Assembly (NCBI RefSeq): GCF_001636345.1
Contig: NZ_KV440945.1
Location: 2,871,354-2,935,353, forward strand
DNA: 64,000 nt
DNA from: Cytobacillus gottheilii
Lineage (GTDB): Bacteria > Bacillota > Bacilli > Bacillales > Cytobacillaceae
Direction of reading: 5' to 3'
Position numbers and translations under genes: made by a program. Of this stretch, positions 34,084-44,044 are shown piece after piece; the stretch's first letter is position 1, and each line of letters starts with the position of its first letter. Below the pieces are notes generated by a model. The model had not been told where the DNA came from. It was given only the letters and a program-made list of their open reading frames with translations, and ran no database searches.

Positions 34084-34520
34084 GGGAGGAACCTGTGAAA
34101 TAAGCGGAGATTTTAACCTTATTTCCTGAATTGAGCTATTTTCGGGCAAAATAAGGGGAGGGTTTCCGACTATCTTGAAAAAAATCGTCCATTTGCATGT
34201 TTTTCAGGTAGTTAGTCGGAATTTCTCCGTCTATTTCTGCACATTTTCCGTGATTTTGCGATTTAAGCGGAATTTTTCCGCTTATTTTGATGTTCCTTTC
34301 TGCCCTGAATGGGAGGAACCTGTGAAATAAGCGGAGATTTTACCCTTATTTCGAGAATTGGGCTATTTTCGCTCAAAATAAGGGGCGGGTTTCCGACTAT
34401 CTTGAAAAAAATCGTCCATTTGCATGTTTTTCAGGTAGTTAGTCGGAATTTCTCCGTCTATTTCTGCACCTTTTCCATGATTTTGTGATTTAAGTGGAAG
34501 ATTTCCGCTTATTTCACAGG
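34084..34520. repeat. Modular hairpin repeat (AAGCGGA family), locus 2: tandem 227-bp duplication
   Basis: GGGAGGAACCTGTGAAATAA occurs at 34084 and again at 34311, and the following ~210 bp align closely, so this is a direct duplication with a 227-bp period. Each copy has the module order of 16424-16620: AAGCGGAGATTTT...CCTTATTT, a central hairpin region, AGTTAGTCGGAATTTCTCCG, and a final AAGCGGAA...TCCGCTT-type stem. In the second copy the last stem is changed to AAGTGGAAGATTTCCGCTT. No gene. Confidence 0.9.
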
Positions 34521-34650
34521 TTAAGTATTTCACACGTTGCTTGGAAGGCACTATGTCTGTTGATTTACAGCACAAAAGAAGCTGAGATGCGCGCTCTTAC
34601 TCAGCAGTTATAACAACAAAGTTTGCATCCAATATTTTAAACATAAAAAA

Positions 34651-34689
34651 ATCCGAATGATTAGAAGGTGTTTTCCTAATCATCCGGAT
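34651..34689 (-). terminator. Terminator of ileS
   Basis: Minus-strand 14-bp stem with one G-U pair (34676-34689 with 34651-34664), 11-nt loop, followed by seven T. It lies 40 bp past the ileS stop. Confidence 0.93.
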
Positions 34690-34728
34690 CCAATTCAAGG
34701 CTGAGCACCAGCCTCTGTTTAGTTTAAT

Positions 34729-37500
34729 TTATGCCAAATGGCTATAGTTGTTTTTTACAACATCTGCACAGCGTGTGCAAAGTGTAGGGTATTCTTCGTT
34801 TTGGCCCACTTCTGGAGTGACCGTCCAGCAGCGTTCACATGTTTCGCCTTCTGCTTTTGAGACAACAATAGCTGTGTTCTCAAATTTAACTGCATTTTCT
34901 GGCGCTTCTTCATATGTGCCGGCAATTTCAAAGCCTGAAACAATAAAGAGCTGCTGCAGGTTTTCGCTGATGGAATCAAGCAATCCTTTTACTTCATCGT
35001 TCACATATAACGCAATTTTAGCTGTTAATGATTTTCCGATTACTTTCGCATTACGAGCTTCTTCTAGCGCTTTTAATACGTCGTCGCGCAGTTTCATAAA
35101 TGACGTCCATTTTTTCTCCAGCAATTCTGCATTTGGCAGATCAACATATTCCGGCATATCAGTTAACTGAACACTTTCTTCCTGAACATTTGGAATAAAG
35201 CTCCACACTTCATCTGCTGTATGAGAAAGAATTGGCGCAGTAAGCTTCGTCAACGCAATTAAGCTCTCATATAATACAGTTTGAATCGCACGGCGATCTT
35301 CATGATCTTTTGCTTCGATATATAAAACATCTTTAGCAAAATCAAGATAGAATGCACTTAGATCTAACGTACAGAAATTATTGATGCTATGGTAGATGGA
35401 AGCAAATTCATAGCGGTCATAAGCTGTTACTGAATTTTTAATTAGCTTGTTCAGCTTCACGAGCATAAATTGATCTACTTCACGAAGATTTTCATATGCT
35501 ACTTTATCTTTTGCCGGATCAAAATCAGCAAGATTTCCAAGTAAGAAACGGAACGTATTACGGATTTTACGATATACTTCTGCGACTTGCTTAAGAATAG
35601 GATCAGAAACACGGACATCTGCCTGATAGTCAACAGATGCTACCCATAAACGGAGGATGTCAGCACCTAACTGATTCATTACTTTAGCTGGCACAACGAC
35701 ATTTCCTACAGACTTACTCATCTTTCTGCCTTCTCCATCCAGAACAAATCCATGGCTCAATACACCTTTGTATGGTGCTTTGCCTGTTACAGCAACAGCT
35801 GTTGATAATGAAGAGTTAAACCAGCCGCGATATTGGTCAGATCCTTCTAAATAAAGGTCTGCTGGTCTTTGCAGGTCTTCTCTTTCAAGCAGAACCGCCT
35901 GATGGGATGATCCTGAGTCAAACCAAACATCCATAATATCTGTTTCTTTTGTAAATTGGCCATTCGGACTTCCTGGATGAGTAAATCCTTCAGGAAGCAA
36001 TTCTTTTGCTTCTTTCTCAAACCAGATATTTGAGCCATGCTCTCTAAATAATGCAGATACATGGTCGATTGTTTCATCAGTAATGATCTCTTCGCCATTT
36101 TCCGCATAAAAAACTGGAATTGGCACACCCCATGCACGCTGACGGGAGATACACCAATCGCCGCGATCACGGACCATGTTATATAAACGAGTTTCTCCCC
36201 ACGCTGGAACAAACTGAGTATCATTAATCGCTTGAAGCAGTTCACTTCTAAAGTCTTTAATTGAAGCAAACCATTGGGCTGTTGCACGGAAAATAACTGG
36301 CTTTTTTGTTCTCCAATCATGCGGATAGGAGTGTGTGATAAATGAGATCTTCAGTAATGCGCCAGCTTCCTGCAGTTTCTCAGTAATTGGTTTATTTGCC
36401 TGATCATAAAATAATCCTTCAAAACCAGGTGCTTCATCTGTCATATTCCCTTTATCATCGACAGGACATAATACTTCTAAGCCGTATTTGCTGCCGACAT
36501 AAAAGTCATCTTCCCCATGTCCTGGAGCTGTATGAACACAGCCTGTTCCGGCATCAGTCGTAACGTGTTCACCAAGCATGACGAGCGAATCACGGCCATA
36601 TAAAGGATGCTTCGCTAATACGTTTTCCATTTCGGCGCCTTTAAATGTTTTAACAACATTATGCTGCTCCCATTCAAGCTCACTTGCAACAGATGATAAT
36701 AAGTCTTCTGCAATAACAAACTTATCTCCATTGGCTTCCACAACAACATAATTTAATGTTGGGTGAACAGAGATTCCCAAGTTTGCAGGAATCGTCCATG
36801 GAGTCGTTGTCCAGATGATGATTTTCGTGTCAGCATCTAGAACGTCTTTACCATCTTTTACAGGGAAAGCCACATAAATGGATGGAGAACGCTTATCTTG
36901 ATATTCAATTTCTGCTTCAGCAAGTGCAGATTCTGAAGAAGGAGACCAATAAACTGGCTTTTTGCCTTTATAGATATAACCTTTTTTGGCCATGTCTCCA
37001 AATACTTTAATTTGCTGTGCTTCATATGCTGGTTTTAGTGTGATATAAGGATTTTCCCAATCCCCTCTGACACCTAATCGCTTGAATTGCTCACGCTGGC
37101 TGTCAATTTGTTCGTATGCATATTCTTCACAAAGCTTACGGAATTCAGCAACCGTCATTTCCTTGCGTTTTACACCTTTATTTGTAAGCGCCTGTTCAAT
37201 TGGAAGACCATGAGTATCCCAGCCTGGCACATATGGGGCATGAAACCCGTTCATTGATTTAAAACGGACAATAAAGTCTTTTAAAATTTTATTTAAAGCA
37301 TGACCAATGTGAATATCTCCGTTTGCATATGGAGGTCCATCGTGAAGAACAAACATTGGACGATCCTTTGTGCGCTCCTGCACCTTCTCATAAATGTTCA
37401 TTTCTGACCATTTATCCTGCACTTCCGGTTCGCGCTTTGGCAAGTTGCCGCGCATCGGAAATTCTGTTTGTGGCATTAATAATGTATCTTTGAATTCCAT
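34729..37500 (-). CDS. ileS: Isoleucyl-tRNA synthetase
   Basis: 923 aa, class Ia. The HIGH motif is [15 protein letters not shown] (~57-71), followed by the CP1 editing domain ([13 protein letters not shown]), the KMSKS loop [10 protein letters not shown], an anticodon-binding domain, and a C-terminal zinc finger with CERCWT and [11 protein letters not shown] 37500 has GGAGG upstream. Expression is controlled by the T-box leader at 37574-37830. It is monocistronic between its own promoter and terminator. Confidence 0.97.
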   Translation of the reverse strand: MEFKDTLLMPQTEFPMRGNLPKREPEVQDKWSEMNIYEKVQERTKDRPMFVLHDGPPYANGDIHIGHALNKILKDFIVRFKSMNGFHAPYVPGWDTHGLPIEQALTNKGVKRKEMTVAEFRKLCEEYAYEQIDSQREQFKRLGVRGDWENPYITLKPAYEAQQIKVFGDMAKKGYIYKGKKPVYWSPSSESALAEAEIEYQDKRSPSIYVAFPVKDGKDVLDADTKIIIWTTTPWTIPANLGISVHPTLNYVVVEANGDKFVIAEDLLSSVASELEWEQHNVVKTFKGAEMENVLAKHPLYGRDSLVMLGEHVTTDAGTGCVHTAPGHGEDDFYVGSKYGLEVLCPVDDKGNMTDEAPGFEGLFYDQANKPITEKLQEAGALLKISFITHSYPHDWRTKKPVIFRATAQWFASIKDFRSELLQAINDTQFVPAWGETRLYNMVRDRGDWCISRQRAWGVPIPVFYAENGEEIITDETIDHVSALFREHGSNIWFEKEAKELLPEGFTHPGSPNGQFTKETDIMDVWFDSGSSHQAVLLEREDLQRPADLYLEGSDQYRGWFNSSLSTAVAVTGKAPYKGVLSHGFVLDGEGRKMSKSVGNVVVPAKVMNQLGADILRLWVASVDYQADVRVSDPILKQVAEVYRKIRNTFRFLLGNLADFDPAKDKVAYENLREVDQFMLVKLNKLIKNSVTAYDRYEFASIYHSINNFCTLDLSAFYLDFAKDVLYIEAKDHEDRRAIQTVLYESLIALTKLTAPILSHTADEVWSFIPNVQEESVQLTDMPEYVDLPNAELLEKKWTSFMKLRDDVLKALEEARNAKVIGKSLTAKIALYVNDEVKGLLDSISENLQQLFIVSGFEIAGTYEEAPENAVKFENTAIVVSKAEGETCERCWTVTPEVGQNEEYPTLCTRCADVVKNNYSHLA

Positions 37501-37573
37501 CTCTGTTTCCTCCTGTCATCTCTATCGACCATCATTACCTTTTTTCGGGGTAAAAATCCGCTGAAACGCAAAA

Positions 37574-37830
37574 AAAACCTTTTCATCCCATAAAGGGACG
37601 AGAAGGTTTTAATTCCCGCGGTACCACCCTTGTAGACAGAGAAAACAGTCTCTATCCGCTCAATTAGCATTCATAACGTGAATGAACCGTCCCGCCTACC
37701 AGCTTAAAAGCGTTCAGCAAGGAACTCAAGGGTGATTTTCTTAATCTCAGCTTATGCCGGCTTCCACCTCTCCCCGGCTCTCTGCAAGCGTCCATAATAA
37801 CCGCTTATATAAACAAATGAGATTTGTACT
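37574..37830 (-). promoter_or_regulatory. T-box leader (isoleucine) upstream of ileS
   Basis: The T-box core AGGGTGGTACCGCG lies at 37630-37617 (minus). It is followed by the terminator stem (37595-37610 with 37574-37589) and a T run. Upstream, stem I contains a specifier region GAAAATCACC with ATC (Ile) at 37736-37734. Uncharged tRNA-Ile pairs with the specifier and the UGG bulge, stabilising the antiterminator. Confidence 0.95.
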
Positions 37831-37870
37831 GTCCCTCTCAACGATTTAATATAGATGATTTTGTGATAAA

Positions 37871-37900
37871 ATTATATGCGATATCCTCTTATTTCGTCAA
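37871..37900 (-). promoter_or_regulatory. Sigma-A promoter of ileS
   Basis: TTGACG (37900-37895), 18-nt spacer, TATAAT (37876-37871), minus strand, upstream of the T-box leader. The -35 box includes the divIVA stop TGA, as in the pyr promoter. Confidence 0.75.
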
Positions 37901-38412
37901 GCGTATGAATCTTCTTCTTCAGAACTTTTTAATTCAGTTGCATCAAGCTTATATTCTAAGAGATGATCCCAATCATCATTATTAAGCATATCAAGCTGTG
38001 CTTCGATTAACATTTTAAAACGAGTGCGGAATACCTTCGACTGTTTTTTTAATTCCTCTATGTCAATGGCAATTTTTCTTGCTTTAGAGAGAGACTCATT
38101 CACGATGCGATCAGCGTTTTTCTCGGCTTCTTTAATAATCAGCTTCGCTTCCTTCTGCGCATTACGCTTTACTTCCTCTGCAGCTTCCTGTGCAACAACG
38201 ATTGATTTGTTTAATGTCGTCTCAATGGTGTTGAAATGGCCAATTCGCTCATTTAAATCATTTAGCTTTTCTTCGAGTTCTTTTTTCTCACGAATAATTA
38301 ATTCATAATCTTTAATAACGTTATCAAGAAATTCATTTACTTCATCTTCATCATATCCGCGGAATCCTTTACTGAACTCTTTATTATGAATATCTAACGG
38401 TGTTAATGGCAC
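37897..38412 (-). CDS. divIVA: Cell division initiation protein DivIVA
   Basis: 171 aa. Binds negatively curved membrane at septum and poles, recruiting MinJ and chromosome-anchoring proteins. The N-terminal membrane-binding domain has F17-R18 in SKGFRGYDEDEVNEF; the rest is coiled coil (ERIGHFNTIETTLNKSI, KEAEKNADRI). GTG 38412 is chosen: GGGAGGTGG lies just upstream and the frame above (to 38433) only contains it; the result begins MPLTPLDIHNK, as in B. subtilis. Confidence 0.95.
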   Translation of the reverse strand: MPLTPLDIHNKEFSKGFRGYDEDEVNEFLDNVIKDYELIIREKKELEEKLNDLNERIGHFNTIETTLNKSIVVAQEAAEEVKRNAQKEAKLIIKEAEKNADRIVNESLSKARKIAIDIEELKKQSKVFRTRFKMLIEAQLDMLNNDDWDHLLEYKLDATELKSSEEEDSYA

Positions 38413-38501
38413 TGTTGCCACCTCCCAAATCAATTGTTCTTTTTATGTACTTGATAAGCAAATATTCGACACACTTTCGCAAATTCCTGCAAGATGCTGA
38501 A

Positions 38502-39275
38502 TTATTTTTGCTTGCCTGCTACAATTCGCCATTTATCCTTTTTTGTTTTTCCTTCGATGCCCATCATTTTAGCGCGCCCAAAACCCCTGGCTGAAATCAT
38601 ATCCCCTTCTCTGCACTCAAAAGAAGGATTTTCAATCACGGTCCAGTTCACTTTTACCAGTTTTGAACTTATAAAGGTTTGTGCTTTTTGCCGTGATATA
38701 TTAAAAATGGCGGCAAGCACTGCATCCAGTCTTAATGAACTGCATGTCAGAGCAGATTCTTGCCACTGTTCTTCAGGTGTTTTAGCATCTGATAAAGGGA
38801 TTTGCTTTAAGTTTATGCTCGCTCGTCCGATTGATTCGAGCTGAAGGCTGATATATGACTCAATTTCTTTCGACACAATCAGCTGGACCACATCATTCTG
38901 AATAAGAATATCGCCAAATTTGGCTCTCTTTAGTCCAAGTGACATGAGACTGCCAAGAACTTGCGGATGCTCAATTGTAACAAACTTCTTTGCATATTCT
39001 ACCTCAAATAAGCTGATTTGAAAATCCTCTTCTTCAATTTGATGATAATCAGGATATAAAAATGCGCGCTTTCTTTCAGCACCGCTGTATCCGCCAAAGA
39101 ATGCATATTTGATTTCAGCGTTCTCTCCAATAAGCGATTTAACGATTTGCTGTTCGCGGGGATCCAGAAAATCGGTCAGCTTTCCTGCATATGTACTTTC
39201 AACTTGATTTCTCCAATTCAGCACCTGATCAATAAATTCTTTTTCCTCTGGCCTGAAGTGTTGATAAATGCTCAT
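38502..39275 (-). CDS. ylmH: YlmH, S4-domain RNA-binding protein (RQC factor)
   Basis: 257 aa. An N-terminal RNA-binding domain (YAFFGGYSGAERKRAFLYP) is followed by a linker and a C-terminal S4 domain (~185-250, LRLDAVLAAIFNISRQKAQ to GDMISARGFGRAK). In B. subtilis YlmH has been tied to ribosome quality control, where it can act like RqcP beside RqcH. It lies in the sepF-ylmG-ylmH-divIVA series. Confidence 0.93.
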   Translation of the reverse strand: MSIYQHFRPEEKEFIDQVLNWRNQVESTYAGKLTDFLDPREQQIVKSLIGENAEIKYAFFGGYSGAERKRAFLYPDYHQIEEEDFQISLFEVEYAKKFVTIEHPQVLGSLMSLGLKRAKFGDILIQNDVVQLIVSKEIESYISLQLESIGRASINLKQIPLSDAKTPEEQWQESALTCSSLRLDAVLAAIFNISRQKAQTFISSKLVKVNWTVIENPSFECREGDMISARGFGRAKMMGIEGKTKKDKWRIVAGKQK

Positions 39276-39350
39276 TTTAAAACTCCTTACTATGTTAAGA
39301 AAAAATAAATAAGGACTTACAAAGTAAAAAAGGACTATAATAGCCCCATT

Positions 39351-39617
39351 TTACAATACAATCCATCTATATAATTGATCAATGCCTGTTACAGCGAATC
39401 GAAGAACAAAAATGGCAACAAGAGGTGAAATATCAAGCATGCCAATCGGAGGAATAAACCTTCTGAACGGCTCTAAATACGGTTCACATATTCTCGCTAA
39501 AAACTGTCCAATCGATGATTCTCTTGCATTTGGAAACCATGACATTAAAATATAAATAATTAATGCCCATGAATAAATACCAATTAAATTTGCTAATATT
39601 TCAAACAGAAAGCCCAT
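39351..39617 (-). CDS. ylmG: YggT family membrane protein YlmG
   Basis: 88 aa from ATG 39617. Two TM segments flank a conserved loop [16 protein letters not shown]. The family has a role in division or membrane organisation that is not well defined. The frame starts at GTG 39629, and ATG 39623 overlaps the sepF stop; ATG 39617 is preferred because AGGTGG lies 8 nt before it. The exact start is uncertain by six codons. Confidence 0.88.
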   Translation of the reverse strand: MGFLFEILANLIGIYSWALIIYILMSWFPNARESSIGQFLARICEPYLEPFRRFIPPIGMLDISPLVAIFVLRFAVTGIDQLYRWIVL

Positions 39618-39622
39618 TCCCA

Positions 39623-40072
39623 TTACCACCTCGTATTATCGAATTCTTGCTCTTGCATTAATTGAGAAATCGTGCCTGAAACCTCTACATTATCAGGAGT
39701 ACATAGGAAAATATCATTTCCTACTTTTTGAATATCTCCGCCAATTGCATAAACGGTTCCACTCAGGAAATCAATAATTCGTTTGGCTTGATCTCTCTCA
39801 ATTCGCTGCAGATTAACAACAACGGCTCTTCTATTTTTCAGCTGATCTGCTATATCCTGTGCTTCCGCATAAACACGCGGTTCAACGAGGACAACTTTTG
39901 ATGATTTTTGCACACTTTGCAGACTGACTACGTTTTGCTTTTGAACAGACTGCTGCTTTTGCTGAGAAGGCTGTTTAGCAGGGGCTGCTTCCTCTTCGAG
40001 CATATCCTCTTCTCTATCATCATATTCATCATCTAAAAAGAAAAATGTCTTAAATTTAGATTTAATGCTCAT
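39623..40072 (-). CDS. sepF: Cell division protein SepF
   Basis: 149 aa. Anchors and bundles FtsZ at the membrane. It has the N-terminal amphipathic helix ([13 protein letters not shown]), an acidic and Gln-rich linker (~15-57), and the C-terminal SepF core ([34 protein letters not shown]). ATG 40072 follows AAGGAGG. Clustered with ylmE and ylmG. Confidence 0.95.
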   Translation of the reverse strand: MSIKSKFKTFFFLDDEYDDREEDMLEEEAAPAKQPSQQKQQSVQKQNVVSLQSVQKSSKVVLVEPRVYAEAQDIADQLKNRRAVVVNLQRIERDQAKRIIDFLSGTVYAIGGDIQKVGNDIFLCTPDNVEVSGTISQLMQEQEFDNTRW

Positions 40073-40093
40073 CTCTTCATATACCTCCTTACC

Positions 40094-40765
40094 TTATTGA
40101 CCCACTAAAGCGGTTCCTATTCTGATCATTGTTGCGCCTTCTTCAATAGCAATGTGATAATCATTAGACATTCCCATTGATAGTTCTGTGCAAGGCGCAT
40201 AACTCTCTTCAAGTGCCTGAATATCCTGCTGAAGCTCTTTCAATTTTCTAAAGCAGCTGCGCAGCAGGTCTTCATCTTCCGTGAACGGTGCCATTGTCAT
40301 AAGACCAGCAACACGAATATTGGAAAATGGCTTTAATGAAGCAATAAAGGGTTTAACCTCTTCAAGCGGCAGGCCATGCTTTGACTCTTCACCCGAAACA
40401 TTGACTTGAACTAAACAATCAATGATATGATCGGCTCTTTTTTGTATTTCTTCAGCAAGTGAAAGCCGGTCAAGCGAATGAATATAGGCTACTTTATCAA
40501 TGATGTTTTTTACTTTTTTTGATTGAAGTGAACCAATAAAATGCCATGTAGGCTTGTCCGCTAATACCTCCCATTTAGCCAGGAGGCCATCATCACGGTT
40601 TTCGCCTAAATCCTTAATACCTGCATCCATTGCTTCTTGTGCCCGTTCCACAGAAACATATTTTGTCACAGCAATGATTTTAATTTCTTCGCGATTGCGT
40701 CCAGAGCGCTCGCAGGCTGTTTCTATCTTTTGCTGAATTTCCCGTAAATTGTCTTCTACTTTCAT
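40094..40765 (-). CDS. ylmE: YggS-type PLP homeostasis protein YlmE
   Basis: 223 aa, alanine-racemase-like TIM barrel. PLP lysine K35 lies in [28 protein letters not shown] and [10 protein letters not shown] are conserved family motifs. It binds PLP and balances vitamin B6 and amino-acid pools without a known catalytic reaction. Confidence 0.94.
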   Translation of the reverse strand: MKVEDNLREIQQKIETACERSGRNREEIKIIAVTKYVSVERAQEAMDAGIKDLGENRDDGLLAKWEVLADKPTWHFIGSLQSKKVKNIIDKVAYIHSLDRLSLAEEIQKRADHIIDCLVQVNVSGEESKHGLPLEEVKPFIASLKPFSNIRVAGLMTMAPFTEDEDLLRSCFRKLKELQQDIQALEESYAPCTELSMGMSNDYHIAIEEGATMIRIGTALVGQ

Positions 40766-40775
40766 GGTATTGCTC

Positions 40776-41594
40776 TTACTCCTCCTTCCAGCCCATAAAA
40801 CTGATCATTCTGCCTGTCTTCCCGCTATCTCTGCGGTGAGAGTAAAATAAGTCAGCATTACAGCTGGTGCAATAATTCGAAATAACAATATTCTTTTCAG
40901 CCAGTCCGCTATGAATCATGACTTGACGGTTTAATTGTTTTAAGTCTAATTGATACTGACCTTTTGAAATCTCTTTATATGCTGGTGGCAAATGATCGTT
41001 TTTCCACTGATTTGCAGCTTTGATGACCCTGTCATCTACTACATAACACTGTCCGCAAATTGATGGTCCGATGACGGCTTCTATTTCATTTGCCGGAATT
41101 CCATCGTTTTTAAATACGGTAATCATTTTTTCAGCTATTCCATGCACTGTACCTTTCCAGCCGGCGTGTGCAATCCCAATTGTTTTTGTTTTGCGATGCA
41201 GAAAGTATAATGGAACACAATCAGCATAGCATAATGTCAGAAGAATTCCTTGGTCATTTGTATAAAATCCATCTGTATGAGGAAAAGAGCTATCATATTG
41301 CATGGCTCCGAGCCCGGCATCTTTAGGTGAAACTTTTGCCACATTAACCTCATGTGTTTGATCTGCTCCAACCCAATTGGAAAGAGGAAAATCCAGCTTA
41401 CCACCAAGATGCTGACGATTTTTCATAACAGTGAGCTGGTCGTCTGAAACATGAAACCCCATATTCAGCCCTGTAAACTCCCCTTTGCTAAAACCGCCAT
41501 TTTTGGTAGAAAATCCAGCAGTAAGTCCGGGAAAATCGGAAACCCAGTGTTCAATTGTTAAAAACTCATCAGTGTGTTTAATAAAAGGCTCCAT
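40776..41594 (-). CDS. ylmD: YlmD/PgeF (YfiH) family laccase-domain protein
   Basis: 272 aa. The DUF152/multicopper-like fold acts as purine nucleoside phosphorylase/adenosine deaminase in some members and as a peptidoglycan-editing factor in E. coli. Metal residues lie in [19 protein letters not shown] and [17 protein letters not shown] 41594 is preferred to ATG 41600 because GAGGAT is too close to the first; either is possible. Confidence 0.92.
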   Translation of the reverse strand: MEPFIKHTDEFLTIEHWVSDFPGLTAGFSTKNGGFSKGEFTGLNMGFHVSDDQLTVMKNRQHLGGKLDFPLSNWVGADQTHEVNVAKVSPKDAGLGAMQYDSSFPHTDGFYTNDQGILLTLCYADCVPLYFLHRKTKTIGIAHAGWKGTVHGIAEKMITVFKNDGIPANEIEAVIGPSICGQCYVVDDRVIKAANQWKNDHLPPAYKEISKGQYQLDLKQLNRQVMIHSGLAEKNIVISNYCTSCNADLFYSHRRDSGKTGRMISFMGWKEE

Positions 41595-41659
41595 ACTCAT
41601 ATCCTCATTTTTTCTCTAGTTTACCATAAGGAAGGCATTGTTTACAGTTTTATGTTGCT

Positions 41660-41926
41660 TTATCCTTCATCTTCTGTAAAACTGTATTCTGCTGATTTAT
41701 ATCGGACGAGTATCACATCTTCACCAATTTTAATGATATTTTTCCAAGGTATAACAATGTCTTCGTCTTTTCCGAAGAAGCCCAGCATTCTGCCGCTTCC
41801 TCCCACGATGACAGCTTCAATTTTGCCGCTGTTTAGATTGATATCAATATCGCCAATATTCCCCAGCCTTTTTCCATCTGAAACATTAACCACATCTTTC
41901 AATTGAAAATCAGATATTTTGATCAT
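41660..41926 (-). CDS. ylmC: YlmC/YmxH family PRC-barrel sporulation protein
   Basis: 88 aa PRC-barrel protein: MIKISDFQLKDVVNVSDGKRLGNIGDIDI and VVGGSGRMLGFFGKDEDIVIPW are characteristic (IEAVIVGGSGR). ATG 41926 follows GGGAGATGACC; the frame up to 41944 contains that site. It starts the ylmC-divIVA run downstream of sigG. Function unknown; the family is linked to sporulation by name and location only. Confidence 0.88.
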   Translation of the reverse strand: MIKISDFQLKDVVNVSDGKRLGNIGDIDINLNSGKIEAVIVGGSGRMLGFFGKDEDIVIPWKNIIKIGEDVILVRYKSAEYSFTEDEG

Positions 41927-42158
41927 AAAGGTCATCTCCCGCATTTATTCTATAATTTAATATATGATGCATAGATTGAAAATCATGTTAGGAAAAAAGA
42001 AAATTGTAGGCAGGGGTTAAAAGAATGAAAGAAAACTTGCCGATTGGCAAGCCTGTCAGGGGAAGTCAGTGGCTTAGCTGCACTTGTGCTACATTAATTG
42101 AGCACCTCGGTCGATTATCCCTCCAAGCTGTTCATTAATCATTTCTGAACATACGAAA

Positions 42159-42180
42159 AAGCCTGCCATTCGGCAGACTT
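42159..42180 (-). terminator. Terminator of sigG
   Basis: Minus-strand 9-bp stem with one G-U pair (42172-42180 with 42159-42167), 4-nt loop, then TTTTTCG. It begins inside the sigG stop codon. The remainder of 41927-42158 holds no convincing gene, though a small CTTGCC/GGCAAG hairpin occurs at 42036-42051. Confidence 0.85.
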
Positions 42181-42958
42181 AACTTTGAATATTTTTGTTC
42201 ATTTGTTTAATGGCCGCTTTTTCTAAGCGTGATACTTGAGCTTGAGATATTCCGATTTCTTCAGCAACTTCCATTTGCGTTTTTCCTTGGAAAAATCTTT
42301 TTCTAAGTATGAGTTTTTCTCTTTCATTAAGTCTTCGCATACCTTCCATAAGTGCAATTTCCTCAATCCATTGGATGTCTTTATTCCGCTCATCACTGAG
42401 CTGGTCCATCACAAAAATAGGATCTCCGCCATCATTATAAATTGGCTCAAACAAGGAAACGGGATCTTGAATGGCATCGAGGGCAAATACAATGTCCTCA
42501 TGCGGTACATCAAGTTCCTTTGCAATTTCTTCTGCTGTTGGCTCTCTAGATGTTTTGCTCATAAGCCGTTCTCTTACCTGCAAGGCTTTATAAGCAATAT
42601 CCCTTAATGAACGGGAAACGCGAATAGGGTTATTATCACGCAGATACCTTCTGATTTCCCCAATAATCATTGGAACAGCATAAGTGGAAAACTTTACGTT
42701 TTGACTTAAATCAAAATTATCAATAGATTTCATTAGGCCGATACATCCAACCTGGAACAGATCATCCACAAATTCTCCCCTGTTATTAAAACGCTGGATG
42801 ACACTTAATACAAGCCGTAAATTGCCATTTACGAGTTTTTCCCGGGCCGTTATATCTCCCTCATGCATTTGCTTGAAGAGTTCTCTCATTTCTTCGTTTT
42901 TTAATACTGGAAGTTTTGATGTGTCTACACCGCAAATCTCTACTTTATTTCGAGTCAA
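42179..42958 (-). CDS. sigG: Late forespore RNA polymerase sigma factor SigG
   Basis: 259 aa. Region 2 (DLFQVGCIGLMKSIDNFDLSQNVKFSTYA), region 3 and region 4 (ALMEGMRRLNEREKLILRKRFF, EVAEEIGISQAQVSRLEK) are all present, with the SigG-type N-terminus KVEICGVDTSKLPVL. It starts at TTG 42958 after GAGGAGGG; the weak start and an upstream hairpin (42975-43005) resemble the translation damping described for B. subtilis sigG. It lies downstream of sigE, as usual. Confidence 0.97.
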   Translation of the reverse strand: MTRNKVEICGVDTSKLPVLKNEEMRELFKQMHEGDITAREKLVNGNLRLVLSVIQRFNNRGEFVDDLFQVGCIGLMKSIDNFDLSQNVKFSTYAVPMIIGEIRRYLRDNNPIRVSRSLRDIAYKALQVRERLMSKTSREPTAEEIAKELDVPHEDIVFALDAIQDPVSLFEPIYNDGGDPIFVMDQLSDERNKDIQWIEEIALMEGMRRLNEREKLILRKRFFQGKTQMEVAEEIGISQAQVSRLEKAAIKQMNKNIQS

Positions 42959-42974
42959 TTCTTTCCCTCCTCAC

Positions 42975-43005
42975 AGGAGTTGCTGTACAAAAAACAGTAT
43001 CTCCT
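42975..43005 (-). promoter_or_regulatory. Leader hairpin upstream of sigG
   Basis: On the minus strand AGGAG-AT-ACTGT pairs with ACAGCA-ACTCCT around an 8-9 nt loop (43005-42975). The second arm ends about 7 nt before the GAGGAGGG ribosome site. It is in place to lower or time sigG translation, as reported for the B. subtilis leader. Confidence 0.55.
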
Positions 43006-43110
43006 TGAGAAGGAAAAATATGCATGATGAAATAGAGCACAAAAATTCAGAATTGACAAAGCTTGCTGCTAAAGGATTTTTGAGGAAAAAAGGACAAAAT
43101 TTATAATTAG

Positions 43111-43263
43111 TTCCAGCTCCTAGCGCCTTCCACTTTTCCTTTGTCCAGTTCCAGCGCCTAGCCCCTCGAGGTCATAAGTCAATCTGTCCAGAAGGTTAAA
43201 GTACAACCTTCTAGCCAGCTCGTCTTATGCTTGTCGGGGCTGAGCAAGGCGCTTCCACTTTTC
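43111..43263 (-). repeat. Interspersed structured repeat, copy B
   Basis: Reads on the minus strand, starting one base after the sigE stop codon, and aligns with copy A (12116-12264). It keeps the central AGAAGGTT/AACCTTCT hairpin with a one-base loop change and the outer stem, here AGCGCCT (43253-43247) with AGGCGCT (43159-43153). It fills most of the 305-bp sigE-sigG gap. Confidence 0.8.
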
Positions 43264-43983
43264 TTACACCATTTTATTAAATTCTTTTTTTAGTCTTTTG
43301 ATGATTCTTTTTTCCAGGCGTGAGATATAGGATTGAGAGATGCCCAGAAGGTCCGCTACATCTTTTTGGGTCATTTCGTCGCCCGCTCCAAGACCAAATC
43401 TTAGCTCCATAATTTGTTTTTCACGGTCTGTTAGCTGATGCAGGGCATTTAACAGCAGTTTTTTATCTACATTTGCTTCCAAATCTTTTGTAATGATATC
43501 GTCATCTGTTCCCAGCACGTCGGATAGCAATAACTCATTGCCGTCCCAATCAATGTTCAGCGGTTCATCAAAAGAGACCTCTGAGCGAATTTTGTTATTT
43601 CTTCTTAAATACATTAAGATTTCATTTTCAATGCATCGGGAAGCGTATGTAGCTAATTTGATTTTCTTTTCAGGGTTAAATGTATTTACCGCTTTAATCA
43701 GTCCAATAGTACCTATGCTTATTAAATCTTCAATATTAATGCCTGTGTTTTCAAATTTCCTTGCAATATAAACCACAAGTCTTAAATTACGCTCAATTAA
43801 GATGGAGCGGGCTGCCTTATCACCATTAGGCAATTTAATCAATAAATGTTCTTCTTCTTCTTTGCTCAATGGCGGCGGTAATGCTTCACTTCCGCCTATG
43901 TAGTAAACTTCATCAGATTTGAGGCCCAGTTTAATCAGCAATTTATACCAGTAATAGGATAATCGAAGTTTTAATTTTTTCAT
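43264..43983 (-). CDS. sigE: Mother-cell sigma factor, pro-SigE
   Basis: 239 aa including the pro-sequence. The N-terminal ~27 residues ([20 protein letters not shown]) form the membrane-bound pro-peptide removed by SpoIIGA; cleavage is expected near [11 protein letters not shown]. Sigma region 2 ([20 protein letters not shown]) and region 4 ([33 protein letters not shown]) are intact. ATG 43983 with AGAAGGAGG is used; the frame to 44082 would overlap spoIIGA. Confidence 0.97.
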   Translation of the reverse strand: MKKLKLRLSYYWYKLLIKLGLKSDEVYYIGGSEALPPPLSKEEEEHLLIKLPNGDKAARSILIERNLRLVVYIARKFENTGINIEDLISIGTIGLIKAVNTFNPEKKIKLATYASRCIENEILMYLRRNNKIRSEVSFDEPLNIDWDGNELLLSDVLGTDDDIITKDLEANVDKKLLLNALHQLTDREKQIMELRFGLGAGDEMTQKDVADLLGISQSYISRLEKRIIKRLKKEFNKMV

Positions 43984-44044
43984 GATTTGTCCTCCTTCTA
44001 AATTGTGTTTTTCTGAGTATAGTATATAAAGCGTTTTAACTATA

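Noticed and set aside
34748-35170. 140-codon plus-strand frame
   Set aside because: Antisense shadow of ileS.
35847-36320. 157-codon frame inside ileS
   Set aside because: It lies in another frame of a well-conserved ileS and has no ribosome site.
37476-37670. Frame across the ileS T-box leader
   Set aside because: It overlaps the T-box core and terminator, which explain the sequence.
42025-42138. 37-codon plus-strand frame between ylmC and sigG
   Set aside because: Poorly spaced ribosome site, Cys/Trp-rich sequence without a recognisable pattern, and it overlaps a hairpin.
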